DNA from: Uranotaenia lowii
Taxonomy: Eukaryota; Arthropoda; Insecta; Diptera; Culicidae
NCBI RefSeq assembly: GCF_029784155.1
Contig: NC_073692.1
Location: forward strand, 435,465,228-435,529,227
DNA length: 64,000 nt
Direction of reading: 5' to 3'
Under the pieces are notes generated by a model. That model did not search any database. It was not told the DNA's origin and saw only the letters and a list, made by a program, of their open reading frames with translations. The translations under genes and the position numbers were made by a program. This document shows, piece by piece, positions 37,944 to 47,962 of the stretch. The stretch's first letter is position 1, and each line of letters begins with the position of its first letter.

Positions 37944-38453
37944 GGGGCCATTCACATACCACGTGGACAACTTAGGGGGGAGAGGGGGGTATGGAAATGT
38001 CCACGCTTGTCCACGGAGAGGGTGGTAGGGGTTTGGGTCATGTCCACGTGGGCAAACTTACTTTTAAAATGTTTTCTAAAGGTGAATAAATATTAAGATG
38101 TTTAAATAAAAATCTTAAAATTTCAAAGCTTTCCAGTATAAGTTTGAACAATAAATAGCTACGCGAAAGCAAGTTATAAATACATATGATAGTTTAGAAA
38201 TTTAAAATTTATAAAATTATTTTATAGGTATCAGGAAATAATGAATTCTTTTTTTTTTTTTTTTTAATCAGCCATTGCAATATCGAAAAGGCAGAAAGTG
38301 GTGTTTTCTAACTGTCAAATTAGATTTAGAAAAAAACCAATTTCAATTCTGTCCACGTGGGCATCCGAGAGGGGGCTAGGGGTTTGCCAAATGTCCACGG
38401 AGGGGGGAGGGGGTCAAAAATCTCATTTTTCTGTCTGGTATCTGAACGGCCCC
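37944..38453. mobile_element. GGGGCC-type MITE, 510 bp
   Basis: Imperfect inverted termini: GGGGCCATTCACATACCACG on the left and, read inward from the right, GGGGCCGTTCAGATACCAG. Several TGTCCACG words, including the CCACGTGG palindrome, recur in both halves (37962, 37999, 38039, 38352, 38390). Flanking pyrimidine octamers TCTTCTTT and TTTTCTTA match at six of eight positions, so the duplication is uncertain. No frame of interest. Copy 2 of repeat X shows the site without the insertion. Confidence 0.7.
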
Positions 38454-38520
38454 TTTTCTTACCTTGACCGGACCGTAAAATTAAAATCTCAATTATAGAG
38501 CGTGGCACAAATCAATTGAT

Positions 38521-38600
38521 GAGTTGGTATTGTAGTGAGATGTCGGACAGCACATTCGGAGGACTGGAGTTCAACTCTCGGTAGAGAATTTTTTTTTGTT
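38521..38600 (+). other. tRNA-like module of repeat X, copy 1
   Basis: GAGTTGGTATTGTAGTGAGA and GGAGTTCAACTC (38566-38577) sit in the A-box and B-box positions. A T run follows at about 38589. Counterparts are at 43706-43775 and 44263-44330 on the minus strand. Confidence 0.4.
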
Positions 38601-38640
38601 TTACTCAAAATACTAAAAATTGTTTATTTTGCTTTTTGTG

Positions 38641-39053
38641 ATTAAGTTAAATCATTTTCAATCTTGTCATTATTGATATATCGCCTCCACTTTTGTAGCT
38701 TTATGCTATTTTGGTAAGTTTAATACAATCTTTACATCTAGTTTATTTGTTTGAAAAAATCTGTTGTTCCTGCGATATACCTTCTTGAATGTTTTCTAGG
38801 CAGGCAGTAGAAAACAAAATATTTACTTTCTCATTCCCAATACCCATTCAATAGGAATTTGCTTCAAATATACTTCATAACTTGAAAGCATAAAAAATTG
38901 TTCAAAGTCCACTATAAAAAATTGAAAATTCTAACTTTTTTATTTCAGAGTTTTACACGAAAACAAGCAAAATAATCGATCATGTATATTAAGGTGGATG
39001 ACAAAAAAACTGCACACTCGACCGAGAATCGAACCTAAGACCTCCAAATTGCG
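38641..39053. other. Spacer ending in an inverted tRNA-like arm
   Basis: No gene. At 38965-39050 the minus-strand phrase CTCGACCGAGAATCGAACC, preceded by GCAAAATAATCG, mirrors 38560-38640. The interval may therefore be the loop of another foldback element whose arms are X-like. Confidence 0.35.
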
Positions 39054-39226
39054 TTAAGCGGGCCATACACTGCGCCACATTTGTACAAATGGTGCTGTTT
39101 GTACAAACTTCAGGTCATTTACCCAGCCCCAGCCGGGGTGAGGTGGTTTTTTGTTGTTGCTGTTATACAATCGTCGTGGAATCATCGCATTTGTACCAAA
39201 GTGGTGTAGTCTTTAGGCCCGCTTTA
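39054..39226. mobile_element. GCGGGCC MITE, short copy
   Basis: Begins TTAAGCGGGCCATACACTGC and ends GTAGTCTTTAGGCCCGCTTTA. Middle words (ACATTTGTACAAATG, CAGCCGGGGTGAG, TTGTTGTTGCTGTT, GGAATCATCG) match the two longer copies downstream, with an internal deletion. Confidence 0.75.
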
Positions 39227-39450
39227 CATTATATTTGATTGCCCCTTAACAACCGGGTTTTTGCTACCGTGAGTGAGTTCATCCTACTAAAACCACTTTG
39301 GGCTTCGTGTGCCCTTTGGTTTCACCCTATGTGATGCTATATCAAGGGGTAGGCTGTGCACATGCACTTATAGGTACATCTCACCTTTTTCCTTTTCCTC
39401 TTTCTCCTCTTTGGACTTTCTCCTTTATCTTCTTCCTCCTTTTTCCTCCC
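39227..39450. other. Non-coding, pyrimidine-rich stretch
   Basis: No gene recognised. 39385-39450 is a C/T tract (CCTTTTTCCTTTTCCTC-like). Open frames called here on both strands belong to composition or to the neighbouring MITEs. Confidence 0.4.
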
Positions 39451-39785
39451 TTAAGCGGGCCACAGACTACACAACATTTGTACAAATGCGATGAAATTCG
39501 ATGAAATTTTGTCGCTGTGAGCACGATTTGCATAGTGTATGGCACTGCTTGAACGAGCGCCCAAACGGTTGGAGTAAAATCGGTCGGGATCGAAATATTT
39601 TGTACAAAACATTCTCCCAGCCGGGGTGGAGATGGTTTTTTTGTTGCTGTTGCTGTTTTCGCCAGCAATCATTTGTATTCGCGTGAAATATGTTTGTATA
39701 GTGTGTGGGCGAGCATAGATCAAACAATCGACGCGGAATCATCGAATTTGTACAGGCCAATTTGTGTAGTCTATGGCCCGCTTTA
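39451..39785. mobile_element. GCGGGCC MITE, full copy 1
   Basis: Ends GCGGGCCACAGACTACACAA and TTGTGTAGTCTATGGCCCGC are inverted repeats with one mismatch, flanked by TTAA on the left and TTTA on the right. It matches copy 2 (39796-40132) almost throughout, with a 10-bp gap between them. Overlapping frames on both strands are shared by the copies because of this repeat, and are not genes. Confidence 0.82.
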
Positions 39786-39795
39786 TATAGAACTG

Positions 39796-40132
39796 TTAAG
39801 CGGGCCACAGACTACACAACATTTGTACAAATGCGATGAAATTCGATGAAATTTTGTCGCTGTGAGCACAATTTGCATCGTGTATGGCACTGCTCGAATG
39901 AGCGCCCAAACGGTTGGAGTAAAATCGGTCGGGATCGAAATATTTTGTACAAAACATTCTCCCAGCCGGGGTGGAGATGTTTTTTTTTTGTTGCTGTTGC
40001 TGTTTTCGCCAGCAATCGTTTGTGTTCGCGTGAAATATGTTTGTATCGTGTGTGGGCGAGCATAGATCAAACAACAGTCGTGGAATCATCGAATTTGTAC
40101 AGGCCAATTTGTGTAGTCTATGGCCCGCTTTA
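39796..40132. mobile_element. GCGGGCC MITE, full copy 2
   Basis: Same termini and interior as 39451-39785, with a few substitutions and a longer T run at about 39980. It abuts element F copy 2 on the right, so either it inserted into that element or a joint rearrangement removed its left end. Confidence 0.82.
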
Positions 40133-40251
40133 GGCAAACAAAAAGAACAGCAGCATTTTTAATCAGGGCAAGATGAGCGTTTTCTGCCGTATAATCTAGC
40201 AGCGAATTCAACTCGATAAAGTCAACTGAATAATAGAGTTACAGCTGACGA

Positions 40252-40325
40252 TTTGGCCAATTGGTAAGATGTCGGAGATGTAATCAGTAGACTCGAGTTC
40301 GATTCCTGTTCGAGGGGATTTATTT
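40252..40325 (+). other. tRNA-like module, left arm of element F copy 2
   Basis: TTGGCCAATTGGTAAGATG with GAGTTCGATTCCTG, equivalent to 33198-33275. Confidence 0.5.
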
Positions 40326-40562
40326 TCAGATACCATTCATGATTGATTTTTTTTATTGTAACATTATACGGCTAGTAGCATCATCTGTCAAACAAAACAC
40401 CAGAAATATAATTTATGAGCATATGTTCATTGTTTGAATTCTACAAACAGACCTAGATTTTTAAATAATTAATATTTTTTTTGTAATTTCTTTGTTTGAT
40501 GAATCTACGGCTCACCGTTTAGTGCAAAATGCATCATTAATGAATGATAAATGAAAAAAAAA

Positions 40563-40637
40563 ATCACCTTGACCAGGAATCGAACTCGAGTCTACTAATT
40601 ACCTCTCCGACACCTTACCAAAAGGCCCAATCGACAG
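40563..40637 (-). other. tRNA-like module, right arm of element F copy 2
   Basis: On the minus strand, TGGGCCTTTTGGTAAGGTG with GAGTTCGATTCCTGG, then a T run. It is inverted relative to 40252-40325. Confidence 0.5.
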
Positions 40638-40970
40638 ATGTAGCTCTAGTATACAGTTGACTTCATCGAGTTGAATTCGCTGCTAGACTCCCCTGCAGAA
40701 AACGCTCAATTTGCCTCGATTAATGTTGCTTATACTGCCCCAGTGGTGGTTCTTCTGCCCCTACAGTGACTGGTTTTCAGCTTTTGGCCAAATTTTAAAA
40801 AAATGCATTTTTAAACGTTTTTATCTAGTTTTTAAAGTTTCAGCAAACTAGAAAATAGACGATTTGAGTGTCTGAACACGAAATAATGATGTAATTCACA
40901 TATTATAACTGTTCTCTATGGTAAAATAAGCGTTTTCCTTAAGGTGGCCTTTATGCCCTTATCTCCTTTA

Positions 40971-43648
40971 CTTCGGATGGCTTGAACCCACAATCCATTG
41001 TATATCAGTTTTCCGGTCATTACATGCTCTGTCCAACCACTCATTCAATCCATGTAATAGAGTTAAGCTATTATATATTTAATAATTTATAACATTGATC
41101 ATCAGATCGAAGTAGTCTTCGACTGAAGCAGGACGTGTTTTTTTTCTAACTCTGAATTTTTGTTAATTTAAAAAGTTAATAAATATTAGGAATATTCATA
41201 ATCAAGCCTAAAAAGACCCCGAATGGAAAAAGCTATGTGTGTCGGAGGATTTCTCGACTCATCAGGCACGGCCAACCGCTTCGATGGTGCAGTCAGTCAA
41301 ACGTGTTAGCAACCGTTTCCTCCCATCAGAATGTAGTCTAGCGGTTTATGGGGGATGGTTACAGCATAGGTGGCAGTGCTTAAAACTGTTGACATACTAG
41401 CATGAATGTGAAATAATTTTTCAATCACAGTATACATTTTGCTTTGAACCTAATATCTGCTGAAAATTCACAAAGCAATCTTTGACTGAAGGTCGATAAA
41501 AAGTCACTTCATTTCCAAATTCTTGACAGCGATCCTCCTAAAAATCTCAGTCATTAAAATGCTGAAGTCAGTGAAGGCAGTTATTATGAAAAAAATTACT
41601 GTTTCTGGAATCATTTGCTTAACAAAATTTGCTTCAGAGTTTATATTCCTATTTGGAACGAAAATTGATTCTAAATAAAAACAGTATGACAAATCTGACT
41701 TCGACTTCGAGGAATACAATTTTATGGGGTTATTAATATTCTGCTTTTCTGTTAGGATTATTCTGGAATCGACTGAGAGTTTAAAGAAAGATAAGGATAT
41801 TCCAAGTTTATTAGCTTTTTTTATGAAAGTAGAAAAGAAATTTTTAGAATTTTCTAATGTTTTAGTGTTCTTTTTTATTCTTTAAGCAGATTCATTAAAA
41901 AATTGACTTAAAAAGATAAACATTTGAAATCCATTCACATTTTCTCAAACTGTCATGACTTTGTGTAATGACTGACTGCGGAACGAATGATGGAATAAAA
42001 CAAATATATTCACAATCATCATGAAGTCAGTCCAGAGTCCAGACCAACCTGATATTTTTTCGCTGTCTGTCCAAATAGATGGGGAAGAAGGTGTTTTTGT
42101 CTCATTCAAGTTGTATTGCGTTAAGGGAAATTGACTTTTTTGAACACTGATAGGTGGACACCCGAAGGAATATTCGAACCCGGAGCTCAATCCGTTTGTT
42201 AAGTCCCAGGCTAAGTATTTGCTTTAATTTTAACTTTTTAGTTTAAAATTTGCTTGCGTTATTTGCAACAAGTTCTTCAGGCATCCTACATTCTGGATTA
42301 ATGAACTTGACTTTAGTTGCAATTTATTGGTTTAAATATTTCTTTGAAACAGCTAATGCTTGAAAATTTGTAGTTAGTGATAAAATGTGAATCTTGTCCG
42401 AGCTGCAGACAAATATGAAGCTCCGCTCAATTCATACAGAAATGGATTTGGAAGGATGAGAAATTTCAAGATATTGGAACCACGTGAAAGACTCAGGGCG
42501 CAGTGTCAATGCTTAGCAACAACAAAAAATTGGTGAGTTCTTTCCATTTTCATTAATCTGTGTATATGTTTAAATTTTAATATTTTTTTACTCATCAATC
42601 CTATTTGTCAAGTAGGGCGTCCTATAAACGCAAATAACCCTCCCTCCACCTACCTGATACAGCATCCTTGTTTGTAGGGTCGCATGAGTTCTCTTGCACC
42701 TGAAAAGTTTATTTCGCTGTTCATATTATACCCATATGATTATATTGACTTGTCACGGTGTGCATCTTGGTTTGGTACCACACTGATTCTCAATAACAAC
42801 ACTTGAAATGAGTATTGAACCCAGGTACTCATTTTGGGATCTAGTGTTGGACTTGATTGTTGGTTGTACCTCTTGTATCAGCCAATTCAAGATGTGTGTA
42901 GTCACCCAATGCTATGCTATGCTATGCTTAATAATTTATAACATTGATCATCATTTCTACTTACCGCACCATCAAAGTAACAGAATTTAAAAAGGATACT
43001 TATCTTCGAGTAGCAACTTCAGAAAATTTACTGGTCCCAGTAAGCCGTTACTCAGAGAACGTACAGTAAACCAGAAAAACATCTTTATTGAGCCATCAAC
43101 ACTTCTGACGAAGTGCACATTCAGCTTTACTTTTTCTTGTACGATTTTTTTGGTCTATTAGCGGACTTTCCCAAGGAATCAGCGACAGCTCGGGGGAAAA
43201 TTCACTACCATTATGGCTTATTTCTCTGACTCACTTCAATTGCTCATCCACGCTGGGGGAATATTTTGTTTTACTTTTTCACTATAAACTGGATTTATGT
43301 TTCACAAACGTTTTAGAACAACACGAACGGAAGAATCCCTTATTTTAACTTTTCAAACTTCATTTAATTGAAGTTTTAACAAGTTCGTCGCCACGCTCAT
43401 TTTGGTAGTTTTACTTGCCGGGCCCAAAGAAATTATCGGAGCGAGAAAGAAAAGAGGGAGATTCCAAAATTAGAAACGTGTGGCCTAACTGAGCGGCTAA
43501 CTTGAGTGAGAGACCCAGCAAACATGTATGGAGGTATAACGCAGGATCAACAGAATTATTCAAACAAATATACCAGATGAAAAGATTGTATTAAACTAAC
43601 CAAATTAGCATATAACTACAAAAGTGGTGTCGATATATCTACAATGAC
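40971..43648. other. Mostly unassigned non-coding DNA
   Basis: No gene, RNA or complete transposon recognised in 2.7 kb. A 26-bp exact repeat (TTAATAATTTATAACATTGA onward) occurs at 41079-41104 and 42928-42953. A short TGCTA microsatellite lies at 42909-42928. A minus-strand B-box-like GGGTTCGAATATTCC lies near 42165-42182. Frames at 41504-41719, 41945-42190 and 42808-42990 are short and featureless. Confidence 0.4.
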
Positions 43649-44197
43649 AAGATTCCAACGATTCGATTTTCCCATAAAAAGCAAAATAAACGAAAAAAAA
43701 CTTCCTCGACCGAGATTTGAACTCCAGTCCTCCGAGTTGGCTGTCCGATATCTTACCACGATGCCAACTCATCAAATAAGATTATTAACGCTACAGCTCT
43801 ATAGGTGAGATTTTATATTTACGAACCGGTCAAAGGAAGAGACCGGATAGAGTGTCAATTGCATTAGCATATTTTCAACTTTTTGGAGACATGTAAACGA
43901 ATTGACTAAACTGCTATACGATTCCACCTTTTTTGGGCTAAATGAATTATAAGAAAACACTCAATACCAACGTGTTTACGATGGTTATTGAAAACGTCTT
44001 ACTTGTCGATTTGGATTATCATTTCTATTACGATTTCATGTTAGCTGGGGAGCGTCACACGTTTTTTTATGTGAAGAGGCTCCCCATGAAATATACCCGT
44101 CACCCGAATATGGGTGACGTGGCGACGAACGTGTTATCGGAGCTCGAAAAAATGCGTGCGGCGTCAAAAAAATCAAAGCCTACTTTTAAACAAGATT
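43649..44197 (+). repeat. Repeat X, copy 2
   Basis: A 549-bp unit starting CAAGATTCCAACGATTCG, which recurs at 44198. It contains, in order, an inverted tRNA-like module, CCGGTC motifs, TTTTTGGAGACATGTAAACG, and the MVIENVL/DYHFYYDF frame. It is uninterrupted, so it shows the pre-insertion state for element F (at about 43910), for the GGGGCC MITE (at about 43835) and for MITE M (at about 43888). Confidence 0.75.
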
Positions 44198-44232
44198 CCA
44201 ACGATTCGATTTTCCCACAAAATGCAAAATAA
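43942..44232 (+). CDS. Open frame of 96 codons partly within repeat X, reality doubtful
   Basis: The first 35 codons (VIENVLLVDLDYHFYYDFML) are the portion conserved in all three X copies. The second part reads VKRLPMKYTRHPN, then GDVATNVLSELEKMRAASKK. It is more GC-rich than its surroundings and looks more protein-like, but I do not recognise a family. The frame ends in the start of X copy 3. It could be a fragment of a transposon protein or of a captured gene, or chance. No promoter or splice evidence was seen. Confidence 0.15.
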   Translation: MNYKKTLNTNVFTMVIENVLLVDLDYHFYYDFMLAGERHTFFYVKRLPMKYTRHPNMGDVATNVLSELEKMRAASKKSKPTFKQDSNDSIFPQNAK

Positions 44233-45600
44233 ACGATTTTAAATAATTTGAGTAAAACAAAAATGTCCTCGACCGAGCTTTGAGCTCCAGTCCTCCGAAT
44301 TCGCAGTCCGGTATCTTACCACGAATCACGATGCTATAATAATCCACGCTATTGCTCTATAGGTGAGATTTTCTTTACGAGCCGGTCAAAGAAAAAAGGG
44401 AGAGATCGAATAGAGTTTGATGGACCGCCCATTTATCGTAAATCAGTTTACTCATTAGCTTATTCTCAACTTTTTGAAGACATACCGTCAACAGGGGGCA
44501 ACCACGGGCAACATGTAAAAATTCAACTTCAATGGCTTCTAAAAAACTTATATTCACAGTTAATCCTACCCCTTATGCATCAAAAGTTTTAAGGATGATG
44601 GAACATCAAATTGGCGTAGTTAGAAAAATTATTGGTTTCTTTAGTTATTTTTAATTTTCTAAAAACATGCTATTTTCACTCTCCTTAGAAAATGGGGTAA
44701 CTTGTAACAAACTTTGTTTTTAATGAAAAATCTTATGAACACGTATGAAAATTTATAGTTTTCAATATATTTGTGATGGCTTAAAGACCATTACGCATGA
44801 AAACCCAATTGCAGTAGTTTTTTGGTCTGTGAAAACTTATTTTCACATTTTTGACTGAAAATAAGGATGCTGCATACATTTAGGGGTTAAATAATACTAC
44901 GAAAAATTCTACAAGCTAAAATCATAAAAATAAATGTTTGGAAGAAAGAAATTTCAATGTTCTTGCACATGGAAATGAGATTTAGAAGGTGTTTCTTTAA
45001 ATTGAATTTTGTTGCATTTAACCCCAGACACCTAACTAAATTTAAAAAAATTTTATTTAAAAAAAAATGGGTGATTGTTTGAAATTTTTTTTACATCAAC
45101 AGTGTTGGTATAGGATGATGAAACCAGTGAAAAGTTTGTAGGTAATGTTATCAAGCCAATCCGTCATACTTGGTAATGTTTTTACGGCATCGATAAATGT
45201 TAAAATTTGTACATTTATTGCTCGATTTTTCAAATTTTATATAAAAATAAAAATCTTTAAAAAACTAGCTTAAGATGCGAGAAATTATGTCATCATCATT
45301 TTGTAATCATGCATTAAAAGATAACTTTATTACAATACATTAAATTAAAAATTGATTCAGTGTGGTGTTATATAAATGTTGCATCTAACACCGCTGTTGC
45401 ATGATGCCCCGTTTGACGGTATTTACGAATTGACCAAACTGCTTCCGACTCAACTATTTTTGTGCAATGCTAGTCGTAAATGAATGATACAAAATCACTC
45501 AATACCAACTTGTTTACGATGGTTATTGAAAATGTCTTAATAATCGATTTGGATTATCATTTCTATTACCATTTCATGTTAGCTGGGTGAATTACTAAAC
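44198..45600 (+). repeat. Repeat X, copy 3, interrupted by MITE M
   Basis: Same order as copy 2, with an inverted tRNA-like module at 44263-44330. It is split by the TA-flanked element at 44485-45419. After the insertion it resumes TTTACGAATTGACCAAACTG and continues through the VIENVL/DYHFYY stretch to about 45600. Outside the insertion it has small differences from copy 2. Confidence 0.72.
44485..45419. mobile_element. MITE 'M', TA-flanked, 935 bp
   Basis: Left end CCGTCAACAGGGGGCAACC; right end, read inward, CCGTCAAACGGGGCATCATG. Both are flanked by TA (44483-44484 and 45420-45421). Repeat X copy 2 gives the uninterrupted sequence. No coding frame. A related truncated copy lies inside the hAT-like element at 30850-31496. 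Duplication of TA fits Tc1/mariner-type movement by a transposase encoded elsewhere. Confidence 0.8.
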
Positions 45601-45981
45601 ATGTTTTCTTGCCCCTTTGCATTTTACCCTTCTAATACTTTATTATGTGTAGAATTCCCAACTTCTGAATAATCTTTGAATATCAAGATTGAATTAGGCC
45701 GGAACAAATTTCAAATCCTTCTTTTGCCACTCGGAGTTGGAACATCGCTTGGGGGGGGGGGGGGGGGGACAATAAAAAAATAATGCGAAAAACAAATAAA
45801 TTTGAATAAATTGCACGAAAGCTTGTGTGCAACATATTATTGCACAAAACCTAAAAAACAAGTAATTTTTTATCGAAAAATTCAATAATACCAAGAAAAC
45901 AGAAGGTGAAATAACTTCCATCTTCCAATTTTTTTTTCTTCTTGTAATCTTTTGGATTCTTGATTTTTTTCGAAATTTACA
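45601..45981. other. Non-coding stretch with an 18-G run
   Basis: No gene. An unbroken run of 18 G at 45751-45768 stands out in AT-rich sequence. The minus-strand frame at 45694-45921 crosses it and has no domain. Confidence 0.6.
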
Positions 45982-45985
45982 TTAA

Positions 45986-46708
45986 GGGGGGAGTAGGGTC
46001 TAACGGGTAAAAAAACACCATTTTCACGATTTTTTTTAGAGCTATCGTTCAAACAAATGTATTCAAATTTTTTGCATTATACAAAGCATTGTTAAAAGAA
46101 CATTTAGTAATTTTTTCGTAGAAAAATATTGAAAAATGAGCCGGTGACGGAGCACTTTCGAGGATGGCTTTTAGAAAACAGGATTTGCGGTGGACACTGT
46201 ATCTCAGCACAGAATCATCTGAAGTCAAAAAATCAGAGCAAAATATTTTTAATAGATGTTATTCTGGACCCCAACGATTTTATTTCACTAAAAAAAAAAT
46301 TTTTATGAAATTTTTGTGGCTGTTTGAAGTTAAAACTACGATTTTTCACGAAAAAATCCCCCATTTTTTATCTGTAAAATCTCCCCAAAGTAAAAAAAAA
46401 GAAAATCGTTGGGGCTTGGTATTTTATATGTGGAAAATGTGTTCCAAATTTGAAAAGAATCGGTGAAGTAGTTTTCAAATGACGATGTCCATCGACTTTA
46501 AAAATGTGCTTTCGAGAAAAACGCGTTTGAAGTTTCTGCGTTTGAAGTCTTGCAGTATTAGATAAGAGGAGATAAAGGCCTATAATTTCTACAGTTTTGC
46601 TTCGATTGACTTGAAAATTTGACACAACATTCTTGAAATGTTTAACAATAAGAAAATTAAAAAAAAATAAAAATCGATTTTTTGAAAGTGTTAGACCCTA
46701 CTCCCCCC
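45986..46708. mobile_element. TTAA-flanked MITE, 723 bp
   Basis: GGGGGGAGTAGGGTCTAAC at the left and GTTAGACCCTACTCCCCCC at the right are perfectly inverted. Both are bordered by TTAA (45982-45985 and 46709-46712). TTAA duplication is characteristic of piggyBac-type elements. A 100-codon frame (46164-46466) inside has no recognisable features, so the element is most likely non-autonomous. TA as the duplication cannot be excluded because TTAA also contains it. Confidence 0.75.
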
Positions 46709-46712
46709 TTAA

Positions 46713-47962
46713 ATATTTGAAACTTTATTTATTTCCTCCTTCGGGTTTTTAGAAATTTCGAAGGGGGGGGGGGGGGGGGGGGTGTGGTTTGACAAAAGAA
46801 GGAATTGATATTTACTAAAAATATTATGTCCTCACATTTTTGCGTTCAATTTTCACAGAAATACCAACTTTTAGTAAAAAAAATTGAAAAAACACTTTTT
46901 TATACCGGAAAAATTTTAGAACTTCAATTGTAAAAGGCGGGAATTTGAAAAGGGAAACTCTGGCCACCGTTGATTTTATTGCATAAGTTTCTTGCAATGT
47001 TCGGGGGCACTCCAATTCTGCTGAACTAACTTACTTACAACAATTACAATACACACACAAGTGTAAGCAACGCATTGCTTCCTCTTCCTTCCCTAGGCGC
47101 TCCCGCCCTAGTATTTAACGCTTCAGCCTTGTTTCAAACATACACAAATAAAGAGAAAAAAGTGTGATTTCCAACAGGAAGACTCGAACCACAACTTGCC
47201 GGTTAAAAGGCGCGCATGCTACCACGGAACCATACTCGATGAATGGGTATATCGAATTTCACCAAATGTTCTTGAAGCAGACACATTGAGGTAGGAAAAG
47301 CAACTAGTTGTAGCCTTGCGGCAAAATAAGATATGATCGTTTTTTTTTTTTTCAGAAACGATTGATTTTGATGTTAAAGTTATATCTGAATAAATAAATA
47401 GGTATCTATCTCGTTTCGATAGGTTTTCGTGAAAATTTTGATATGCCCTCCTGGTCGAGATTGTAATAATAAGAGTTCTTGTTGAAACATCTAATCTTAA
47501 TAAATTATAATTTTGTTAAAATATTATTGGAAAGGGTTAAGCATTTGAATTAGCTGCTCTAGAAAATATGCATACCGTCAATCAAAATGGATAGGGACAA
47601 ACAATTGAAAAATTATATAATTATTATACTTTTATTGGCCAGGAGTTTACCACTAGGTGGCATTCTTAATTATCATGATTTGTGTCATACACAAGTTATT
47701 AAGAATTTCTCTCTGATTTGAGGATTAGCGTTTCAAGACCTTACACATGAAAATTCAGTTACTAAATTTGCAAAATTAATTTAAAGAGTTTGAAATTGTG
47801 ATCCATTTTCACTATACTTAATTTGAGCTCATTCAGCTAGCTCATATTATTTTGGATTGAAAATATTTTGCTTTTATATTTACTTGCTTTTAACTCATGG
47901 TTCTTAAATGTTATCCGAAAAATCGAATTTGAAATTAGCAATTTAACCATCATGAACAATAT
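46713..47962. other. Non-coding stretch with a 20-G run and a tRNA-like relic
   Basis: A run of 20 G lies at 46763-46782. On the minus strand 47172-47235 reads TGGTTCCGTGGTAGCATG and GGTTCGAGTCTTCC, tRNA-like boxes followed by a T run. The stems do not pair well, so it is a pseudo-tRNA or SINE fragment. No gene seen. Confidence 0.45.

Larger units (their letters stand above)
37799..38640 (-). repeat. Repeat X, copy 1, proximal part (minus strand), with a MITE inserted
   Basis: Its reverse complement matches 43681-43900 in order: GCAAAATAA, the tRNA-like module, CTCTATA..TGAGATTTT, the CCGGTC motif, GACCGGATAGAG, and TTCTCAA..TTTTGG. The GGGGCC element at 37944-38453 interrupts it between the two CCGGTC motifs, which are adjacent in copy 2 (43826-43850). 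Confidence 0.7.
40133..40968. mobile_element. Element F, copy 2, left-truncated
   Basis: From AAGATGAGCGTTTTCTGCCG onward it follows the arms of element F (32685-37796). It has the left arm, a short centre where copy 1 carries its nest (40450-40500), and the right arm ending TATGCCCTTATCTCC then TTTA. It lacks the outer left terminus. It therefore shows the intact centre of the family and confirms that the RTE-like fragment in copy 1 is an insertion. Confidence 0.75.

Noticed and set aside
39381..40137. Many overlapping frames of 61-113 codons on both strands
   Set aside because: The frames recur in both MITE copies because the copies are near-identical. They overlap each other in several frames and have no protein features.
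46164..46466. 100-codon frame inside the TTAA-flanked MITE
   Set aside because: Lysine- and phenylalanine-rich from AT composition, without transposase motifs.
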